Shown here one piece after another: positions 7,581 through 13,277 of a DNA stretch of 29,876 bases (the first letter of the stretch is position 1; each line of letters begins with the position of its first letter). The position numbers were made by a program, and so were the translations under genes. The notes under the pieces are model-generated. The model did not search any database and was not told the origin of the DNA. It saw only the letters and a list, made by a program, of their open reading frames with translations. The DNA is from an uncultured Alcaligenaceae bacterium. GTDB lineage: Bacteria; Pseudomonadota; Gammaproteobacteria; Burkholderiales; Burkholderiaceae_B. The stretch lies in NCBI GenBank assembly GCA_937908115.1, contig CALEQZ010000005.1, forward strand, positions 1 through 29,876, read 5' to 3'.

Positions 7581-8951
7581 CTAGTCGGCGGTCGCTGCCT
7601 GCCGCAAAATGCAGGCCGCATCTTCGGCGTCTTCGAAGGCCGAACAGGTTCGCAGCAGCCCGGCGGCCGCCTGCGCGCCCAGCACCGGGCCAACCAGCCC
7701 CTCGAATTTCCGGGCCAGTTGTTCATCGGACATGGGGTTGGTCAAGCTCCCTATCGCGTTGTCGGTAAACCGTTCCAGCGTGCGGCCATCCTTGAGCAGC
7801 ACCCTGACCGATGCCTGATTGCCAGCCAGGCTGTCGTCGGCGACCGCATGCATGCACTCTTGCAGGGCCCGCACGGTCTTGTCTTGCACGCAGACCAGCT
7901 CGCCTTGGGCGATGCCGGCCTGCCCGTGCACCAGTGCCGCCGCTGCCCAGTGGAACAGACTCACCTGAGCATCCAGGACGGTATCGGGCAGCTTTCTCCA
8001 GGTAAGGTCCAAGGCGTCCGGATGGACGCGCAGGTCGACGCGCACGATGTCATCCGGCCGCACCCCCTCTTCGCGTGCCAATGCCAGGCAGGCATCGATG
8101 GTCGGATGGATGACAATGCCACAGGGATACGGCTTGTACGTGTTGCTCAGGAACTCGAAGCGTTCGCCCAGGCCATGCCGTATGGCATCGGCGACATGCC
8201 CCCCCGTCAACACCTGCAGCAAGCCGTTTCGACCGTCTATGGCGATGTCCGCGCAGTCAAACCCGGCTGCTGCCATATAGGCGGCAGCCACACCGTTGCG
8301 TGCCGCGACGCCGGGCACGTAAGCGATTGCCATGCTGCCGTGGGTGGCACGGAATCCGCAGGCCTGCGCGGCGGCCAACCCGATCGCGGACACCATTCGA
8401 TCATGCGGCAGGCCCAGCAGGCGGCCCACGGCGGCCGCGGCGCCGATTCCGCCGGACAGCCCGGTCATGTACCAGCCAAGGCTGGCACGGCTCTCGCTGA
8501 TCGCACAGCTCGTGCGGCACTCCAGCTCCATCCCGACGGCAAGCGCGGCCAGCAGCGCGCGTCCAGTGACAGGACGTCCGACACCTGCCAATTTGCCCGC
8601 CACCGCGAGCAAGGCGGACGCCACCGGCCCGGTCGGATGCGTGATCGTGGACAAATGCGTATCGTCGTAGGTATGGGCCGACGAGCTCAGGCAGCCGAGC
8701 AACGCAGCACCCGCCACGTCCACTCGCTCGCGCCTGCCCAGCAGCGGGATTTCGCCCGCCCCCATGGCCAGGATACCCCTGACGGCAGCGTCCATTGCCG
8801 GAGTCCTGGAACCGCCAATTGCGCACCCTACCCAGTTCAGCCAGGCGCGGACGGCTTCCCTGCGGACTGCTGCAGGCGCGCCTGCCCAGTCCAATCCGAT
8901 GGCGAACTCCGCCATGCCATGCGTGACGGGCCGCTGACCTTGTGTTGTCAT
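7581..8951 (-). CDS. MmgE/PrpD-family protein (2-methylcitrate dehydratase / aconitate decarboxylase-like)
   Basis: Cytoplasmic protein of 456 residues. Family marks include the N-terminal WLNWVGCAIGGSRTPA region, the active-site-like YDDTHLSTITHPTGPVASALL segment near residues 105-125, and the YKPYPCGIVIHPTIDA motif in the C-terminal domain. The family includes 2-methylcitrate dehydratase, cis-aconitate decarboxylase and epimerases, so the reaction here is probably dehydration, decarboxylation or isomerisation of a small polycarboxylate. There is no prpB, prpC or acn neighbour, so a true methylcitrate cycle is unlikely. AGGAAAA (minus strand, about 8956-8962) serves the ATG at 8951. It is first in the minus operon, with a candidate operator just upstream. 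Confidence 0.87.
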   Translation of the reverse strand: MTTQGQRPVTHGMAEFAIGLDWAGAPAAVRREAVRAWLNWVGCAIGGSRTPAMDAAVRGILAMGAGEIPLLGRRERVDVAGAALLGCLSSSAHTYDDTHLSTITHPTGPVASALLAVAGKLAGVGRPVTGRALLAALAVGMELECRTSCAISESRASLGWYMTGLSGGIGAAAAVGRLLGLPHDRMVSAIGLAAAQACGFRATHGSMAIAYVPGVAARNGVAAAYMAAAGFDCADIAIDGRNGLLQVLTGGHVADAIRHGLGERFEFLSNTYKPYPCGIVIHPTIDACLALAREEGVRPDDIVRVDLRVHPDALDLTWRKLPDTVLDAQVSLFHWAAAALVHGQAGIAQGELVCVQDKTVRALQECMHAVADDSLAGNQASVRVLLKDGRTLERFTDNAIGSLTNPMSDEQLARKFEGLVGPVLGAQAAAGLLRTCSAFEDAEDAACILRQAATAD

Positions 8952-8963
8952 GCCATTTTCCTA

Positions 8964-8995
8964 TGTTCTTCTGATCAGAACAATCATTCTATTTT
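8964..8995. promoter_or_regulatory. Candidate operator and -10 region of the mmgE-like operon
   Basis: TGTTCT (8964-8969) and AGAACA (8977-8982) are perfect inverted arms. Offset within them lies a perfect 12-bp palindrome, TTCTGATCAGAA (8969-8980). The right part, CAGAAC, four bases, then ATTCTATTTT (8976-8995), recurs in the same orientation at 9141-9160. On the minus strand, TAGAAT (complement of 8986-8991) is a good -10 box that would place the start of transcription within the palindrome. A matching -35 is poor, which suggests help from an activator. The site ends 12 bp upstream of the start codon. The IclR protein encoded at 11791 is the obvious candidate ligand, by inference. Confidence 0.45.
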
Positions 8996-9102
8996 CGTGA
9001 ATGCTACCGCACCGGCACATCTTGCGCAATGCCGTGCTGCGGCGGCCGGCTTTACGGCCACGGCTCGGCTTGCCCACCAGGATGGCGCCATCGCGTCAGC
9101 CC

Positions 9103-9131
9103 TTGACAATCGGCCATGCTTATCCCAGAAT
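9103..9131 (+). promoter_or_regulatory. Candidate promoter of the aldehyde dehydrogenase operon
   Basis: A perfect TTGACA -35 hexamer (9103-9108) is followed after 17 bp by CAGAAT (9126-9131), which matches the -10 consensus at four of six bases. The -10 overlaps the left arm of the operator at 9127-9155, the classic arrangement for repression. A second TTGACA at 9137-9142, with TAATCA 17 bp further on, is an alternative. Either promoter leaves a leader of about 200 nt before the ATG at 9371. Confidence 0.45.
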
Positions 9132-9160
9132 TCCGTTTGACAGAACGGATATTCTATTTT
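9127..9160. promoter_or_regulatory. Candidate IclR-type operator in the divergent spacer
   Basis: The left arm AGAATTCCGTT (9127-9137) and the right arm AACGGATATTCT (9144-9155) are mirror images over 11 bp, apart from one extra T in the right arm. The spacer is TGACAG. The right side plus the following ATTTT repeats part of the site at 8976-8995, with 16 of 20 bases identical. A long inverted repeat, a divergent spacer and an IclR gene in one of the two operons together make this the best regulatory site in the window. Which regulator binds it is inferred. Confidence 0.55.
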
Positions 9161-9167
9161 AATCATC

Positions 9168-9332
9168 ATGCCTGCATGCCCGGCCATGGCCGCCACAGGC
9201 GCAAGACCGGCAAGCCGGATGCCCAGGCCGCCCGCGGAAACCGATGACACGTACCGGAATCCAGCCACCCCCTTGGTCCCGCTCGCGCCCGAGGCAAGAA
9301 ATGTCATGACGGCCAGCCCCATCAAAGGCTGA
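9168..9332 (+). other. Leader region of the aldehyde dehydrogenase operon with a 54-codon open frame of doubtful reality
   Basis: Between the promoter region and the ATG at 9371 there is no recognised gene. An ATG at 9168 opens a 54-codon frame ending at 9332, rich in Pro and Ala, without a ribosome binding site and without any family resemblance. On the minus strand the same DNA encodes a hydrophobic, Gly/Ala-rich stretch that I cannot assign either; it could be a gene remnant. Most likely this is untranslated leader. Confidence 0.15.
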
Positions 9333-9370
9333 CGTCCCGCCGCCCTTTGCCACGACTAACCGGACTTTCC

Positions 9371-10834
9371 ATGTCAACAACCAACGGCCTGAACAACGCC
9401 CCCCGTCCTTTCCTCATCGGCGACCAATGGATCTCCCGCCCTGAGGAAACCTTCGAATCCATCAACCCTGCCACTGGCCAAGCCAACTTCCTGATCAGCG
9501 CGGCGTCCGAAGCCCAGGTGGACCAGGCGGTCGAAACCGCCTGGTCCGCGGTCCGCCAACCTGCCTGGGCCAACATGCTGCCGCACAAACGGGCCGCGCT
9601 GCTGCGCGCGATCGCCGATGGCATGGACCGCCACGCCGAAACGCTGGCTCAGCTGCAGATGATCGAAAATGGCAAGGTGATGTCCGAATGCCGGGCCCAA
9701 GTGGCCAGCGCTGCGGCCACCTTCCGCTACTACGCGGGCGTGTGCGAGACAATGACGGCCGAAGTGACACCGCCGCGCGGAAACTACCTGTCCATGACGC
9801 AGTACGAGCCCTACGGCGTGGTGGCTGCCATCACGCCGTGGAATTCGCCGCTGACCATGGAGGCGCAAAAGGTCGCGCCGGCGCTGGCGGCAGGCAATGC
9901 GGTCATCCTCAAGCCATCGGAAGTCACCTCTTCGCCGGCGCTGCAACTCGCGCGCATCGCCCTCGAAGCCGGCCTGCCACCCGGCCTGCTCAATGTGGTG
10001 ACCGGACTGGGCGGCACCGTGGGCAAGCGGCTCGTCGAACACCCCGGCGTGCGCATGGTGTCGTTTACCGGCGGCACGGCCAGCGGCCGCGCGATTGCGC
10101 GTGCTGCCGCCGACAAGCTGATGCCGGTGGCGCTGGAGCTGGGCGGCAAGTCCCCCCACATCGTGTTCGCGGATGCCGACCAGGACGCCGCAATCGACGC
10201 CGTCATCGGCGGCATCTTCGAAGGTAGTGGCCAATCCTGCGTGGCGGGTTCACGGTTGTTCGTCCAACGCGCCATCGCATCGTCCTTCATCGAACGACTC
10301 GTGGCACGCGCTGCCGCCCTCAAAGTCGATCTGCCCGATGCGCCCGGCGCGCAAATGGGCCCGATCGCATCATTTGCGCACCGCGACAAGATCGAAGGCA
10401 TGGTCGCCGCCGCGCGCGAAGACGGCGGCCAGATCCTGCTCGGCGGCAAACGCCCGGACGACGAGCGCCTGCGCAATGGCGCCTTTTACCTGCCCACCAT
10501 CATCGGCGGGTTGGACAACAGCGCCCGCACGGTGCGTGAGGAAATCTTCGGACCCGTGCTTTGCGTGCTGCCTTTCGACGATGAAGAGGATCTGGTCGCG
10601 CAGGCCAACGACAGCGTCTACGGCCTGGCCGCCGGCGTTTGGACGGCCGATTACCGCCGCGCGTGGCGGGTGGCGCGCCGCTTGGAGGCCGGCAGCGTTT
10701 GGATCAACACCTACAAGCAGCTGTCGATCGCCACGCCCTTCGGCGGCTTCAAGCAAAGCGGCATCGGCCGGGAAAAAGGGCTGCAAGGCTTGCGCCTGTA
10801 CCAGCAGCCCAAATCCATCTACTGGGGCCTGTAA
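9371..10834 (+). CDS. NAD(P)-dependent aldehyde dehydrogenase
   Basis: Oxidises an aldehyde or semialdehyde to the acid in the cytoplasm. It has 487 residues, the standard ALDH length. Key residues are visible: N158 in TPWNSP (oxyanion), K181 in ILKPSE (cofactor), the FTGGTASGR cofactor loop (about 232-240), the general base E256 in LELGGKSP, and the nucleophile C290 in GSGQSC. EEIFGPV and the C-terminal PFGGFKQSGIGRE motifs are intact. The ATG at 9371 is preferred over a TTG eight codons upstream, because the protein then begins at the usual place; neither start has a strong ribosome binding site. First gene of the plus operon, 39 bp before the beta-hydroxyacid dehydrogenase. The substrate is unknown; a semialdehyde made by that neighbour is a reasonable guess. 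Confidence 0.92.
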   Translation: MSTTNGLNNAPRPFLIGDQWISRPEETFESINPATGQANFLISAASEAQVDQAVETAWSAVRQPAWANMLPHKRAALLRAIADGMDRHAETLAQLQMIENGKVMSECRAQVASAAATFRYYAGVCETMTAEVTPPRGNYLSMTQYEPYGVVAAITPWNSPLTMEAQKVAPALAAGNAVILKPSEVTSSPALQLARIALEAGLPPGLLNVVTGLGGTVGKRLVEHPGVRMVSFTGGTASGRAIARAAADKLMPVALELGGKSPHIVFADADQDAAIDAVIGGIFEGSGQSCVAGSRLFVQRAIASSFIERLVARAAALKVDLPDAPGAQMGPIASFAHRDKIEGMVAAAREDGGQILLGGKRPDDERLRNGAFYLPTIIGGLDNSARTVREEIFGPVLCVLPFDDEEDLVAQANDSVYGLAAGVWTADYRRAWRVARRLEAGSVWINTYKQLSIATPFGGFKQSGIGREKGLQGLRLYQQPKSIYWGL

Positions 10835-10873
10835 TCAGCGGGCCTGCATTGCTTCACTGAGGAGACCAGATCA

Positions 10874-11773
10874 ATGACCGATTTCAAATGCGCCGGCTTC
10901 ATCGGCATGGGCGTCATGGGCGAACCGATGTGCCGCAACCTCGCGGCCAAGGGCGGACTGCCAGTGCTGGGTCATGACCGCGATCCCGCGCCCTTGCAGC
11001 GCCTGGCCGCGCACGGCGTGACTGCCGCCGGCTCCGTCGCGCAAGTCGCATCCCAATGCGACATCGTGTTCCTGTCGCTGCCTTCGGGCGAGGTCGTCGA
11101 TGCCGTCGCCCGCGCGCCGCAAGGGCTGCTGGACTGTGCGCGTCCCGGCCAGGTGATCGTCGACACCAGCACCTCGCCGGTGGACATCACGCGCGCGTTG
11201 GCCGCGGATTTCGCCGCGAAGGGCGCGGTGTTTATCGACGCCCCCATCGCCCGCACGCGAGCGGCCGCCGAAGCAGGCACCCTGTCCGTCATGGTGGGTG
11301 CCGACCGCGCGGTATTCGAACGGGTCAAGCCGCTAATCGCAACCTTTGCCGAAGAGATCACCCTCTGCGGGCCGGTGGGCAGCGGGCAGGTCGTCAAGAT
11401 CCTGAACAACATGGTGCTGTTCGAAACCGTCGCCGCCCTATCCGAGGCACGCGCCATCGCCCGGCGTACCGGCGTGGATCCGCAGGTGCTGTTCGAGACG
11501 TTCATGCGCGGCTCGGCCGATAGCTTTGCGTTGCGCAACCACGGCTTAAAAGCTATTCTGCCGGGCGAATTTCCCGAACGGGCGTTCTCGGTCGAGTATG
11601 CCCGCAAAGACCTGCGTTACGCGCTGGCTATGGCCAAGCAAACCGGCGTGCCAACGCCGGGAGCCGAGGCTGTCGAGCACTGGTTCGCGGCGGCCATCGA
11701 ACAAGGCCATGGCACGCGCTACTTCCCGGTGATCAGCCGGCTCGTCGACGCAGGCCCGACCGGATCAACCTAA
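10874..11773 (+). CDS. NAD(P)-dependent beta-hydroxyacid dehydrogenase family oxidoreductase
   Basis: A 299-residue member of the 3-hydroxyisobutyrate dehydrogenase / glyoxylate-succinic semialdehyde reductase superfamily. The Rossmann motif GFIGMGVMG (G11-x-G13-x-x-G16) opens the protein. The catalytic Lys is K175 in GSGQVVKILNN, with the conserved Asn pair following. Family members interconvert hydroxyacids and (semi)aldehydes. The substrate loop, normally DAPVSGG, here reads DAPIART (122-128), so substrate use may differ from HIBADH. GAGGAGA precedes the ATG by about 8 bp. It sits between the aldehyde dehydrogenase and the regulator, which suggests that its product is the aldehyde for the former. 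Confidence 0.9.
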   Translation: MTDFKCAGFIGMGVMGEPMCRNLAAKGGLPVLGHDRDPAPLQRLAAHGVTAAGSVAQVASQCDIVFLSLPSGEVVDAVARAPQGLLDCARPGQVIVDTSTSPVDITRALAADFAAKGAVFIDAPIARTRAAAEAGTLSVMVGADRAVFERVKPLIATFAEEITLCGPVGSGQVVKILNNMVLFETVAALSEARAIARRTGVDPQVLFETFMRGSADSFALRNHGLKAILPGEFPERAFSVEYARKDLRYALAMAKQTGVPTPGAEAVEHWFAAAIEQGHGTRYFPVISRLVDAGPTGST

Positions 11774-11790
11774 CCGCTCAGAATCGCCAC

Positions 11791-12516
11791 ATGCCGCGCA
11801 GTCCCCAGTCCGAGCCAGCCACGGACGGCGTTGCCGCCGTGGACCGGGCCCTCGCCATCGTCGACGCCGTCGCCCAACACACCGATCCCATCACCCTAGC
11901 GGACCTTGCCCGCGCCACTGGGTTTTACAAGAGCACACTGCTGCGGCTGATCGCGTCGCTGGAAAAGGCCGCGCTGGTAATGCGCCGGCCTGACGGCCGC
12001 TACGCGTTGGGCCCGTATGCGTACCGGCTGGGACGCGCTTACGAAACCACGTACCGGCTGACCGAAACCGTTCAACCCCTGCTGCAGGGCCTGGTCGACC
12101 AAGGCACGGAAAGCGCCTCTTTCCACGTCTATCACGACGAACGGTCGCGCCTGTGCCTGTTGCGCGTCGACTCCCACCATTCGACGCTCGACCGCATACG
12201 CGTCGGCGACCTCCTGCCTCTGGACCGGGGTGCCGCAGGCAAGCTGCTGACCGCCTACGTGGTCAAGCACCAGGGGCCCGACGAAGCCGGGCTTACCATG
12301 ATTTCCATGGGCGAGCGCGATCCCAACTGCGCCGCCGTAGCCAGCCCCGTGTTCGGCCCAGACGGCAATATGTGCGGGGCCATTTCATTGTCCGGCCCCA
12401 AGGAAAGGTTTACCGCCACGGCAATCAAGAAGATGTCGCGCTTGACCATGGAGGCCGCCGCGGCCGCCACGCGCGCGCTGGGCGGACATTGGCCGTCCAT
12501 GAAGAAAGGCGGCTAA
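11791..12516 (+). CDS. IclR-family transcriptional regulator
   Basis: Cytoplasmic DNA-binding regulator of 241 residues. The N-terminal winged helix-turn-helix (about residues 12-75) contains AVDRALAIVDAV, LADLARATGFYKSTLLRLIASLE and the wing GRYALG. The C-terminal effector domain (about 85-235) shows RVGDLLPLDRGAAGKLL, SPVFGPDGNMCGAISLSGP and a final amphipathic helix, all typical. IclR proteins usually sense an aromatic or small organic acid and control adjacent catabolic genes. It lies 17 bp after the beta-hydroxyacid dehydrogenase and probably shares its transcript. It is the likely reader of the operators at 8964-9160. Its stop overlaps the stop of the convergent ATPase gene by 3 bp (genes overlap by 4 bp). 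Confidence 0.93.
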   Translation: MPRSPQSEPATDGVAAVDRALAIVDAVAQHTDPITLADLARATGFYKSTLLRLIASLEKAALVMRRPDGRYALGPYAYRLGRAYETTYRLTETVQPLLQGLVDQGTESASFHVYHDERSRLCLLRVDSHHSTLDRIRVGDLLPLDRGAAGKLLTAYVVKHQGPDEAGLTMISMGERDPNCAAVASPVFGPDGNMCGAISLSGPKERFTATAIKKMSRLTMEAAAAATRALGGHWPSMKKGG

Positions 12517-13277
12517 TCGTCCTGCCTGGCCTTGCCCAAGCCCAGGTAGCTTTCGATCACGCGCGGGTTGCCGGCCAGGTCGGCGGCCGCGCCTTCCAGC
12601 ACCACCTCGCCGGTCTCCAGCACGTAGCCGTAATCGGCTACCTGCAGCGCCGCGCGGGCGTTTTGCTCGACCAGCAGGATGGCCACACCGGTTTCGCGCA
12701 GCCGGGCGATGATATGGAAGATCTCCCGCACGATGCGCGGCGCCAGCCCCAAGCTGGGTTCGTCGAGCATCAGCACGCGGGGCCGGGCCATGAGCGCGCG
12801 GCCGACGGCGAGCATCTGGCGCTCGCCACCCGACAACGTGCCAGCCTGCTGGCGATGCCGCTCGCGCAGCCGCGGAAAGAGCGCGTAGACCTCCTCCAGC
12901 GTATCGGCCCAGCCGCGCTCGCGCGCGCGGTAGCGCCGGAAGCCACCGAGCAGCAGGTTGTCTTCGACCGACATGCTGGCAAACAGCTCGCGGCGCTCCG
13001 GCACCAGTGACATGCCGGCAGCCACGCGCCGCTCGACGGGCCAGGCGCCGATGTCATGTCCGTCGTAGTGCAGTCCGCCGGCCGCGTGGCCCGACAGCGG
13101 CAGCGACCCCATAATGGCATTGAGCAAGGTGGATTTGCCCGCACCGTTGGCACCGATGACCGTGACGATGGAGCCAGGCGACACCGACAGCGACACGCCG
13201 GTCAGCGCGTGCACCTTGCCATAGCGGGCTGACAAGTCGCGCACTTCGAGCACGGGACGGGATGCCTGGGTCGTCAT
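12513..13277 (-). CDS. HAAT-family ABC transporter ATP-binding protein (LivF-like)
   Basis: ATPase of the second HAAT importer in the window, 254 residues. Walker A is GANGAGKST with the normal Lys (K48), the signature is LSGGERQMLAVGRAL, and Walker B is VLMLDEPSLGLAP. The LVEQNARAAL switch-His region has the LivF-typical EQN form. The ATG overlaps the stop of the fused permease-ATPase gene (ATGA, 13274-13277). It is the last gene of the minus-strand operon. Its 3' end overlaps the convergent iclR gene, with no terminator between them, so transcripts from the two sides may collide. Confidence 0.93.
   Translation of the reverse strand: MTTQASRPVLEVRDLSARYGKVHALTGVSLSVSPGSIVTVIGANGAGKSTLLNAIMGSLPLSGHAAGGLHYDGHDIGAWPVERRVAAGMSLVPERRELFASMSVEDNLLLGGFRRYRARERGWADTLEEVYALFPRLRERHRQQAGTLSGGERQMLAVGRALMARPRVLMLDEPSLGLAPRIVREIFHIIARLRETGVAILLVEQNARAALQVADYGYVLETGEVVLEGAAADLAGNPRVIESYLGLGKARQDD

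Noticed and set aside
7553..7726. N-terminal extension of the Bug receptor by 58 codons
   Set aside because: It overlaps the end of the MmgE/PrpD gene, hides the signal peptide, and the internal ATG at 7552 has a good ribosome binding site.
7581..8951. Naming the MmgE/PrpD protein prpD (methylcitrate cycle)
   Set aside because: No prpB, prpC or acnD-like neighbour is present, and the family has several other activities.
5744..9140. Plus-strand open frames opposite the hydrolase, Bug and MmgE/PrpD genes (513 and 609 codons)
   Set aside because: They are antisense shadows. The minus-strand genes carry metal ligands, a signal peptide and family motifs; the plus-strand frames carry none.
8984..9325. 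Minus-strand frame of 113 codons in the divergent spacer
   Set aside because: It has a hydrophobic stretch but no family resemblance and crosses both candidate promoters and operators. It is kept only as a possible remnant.
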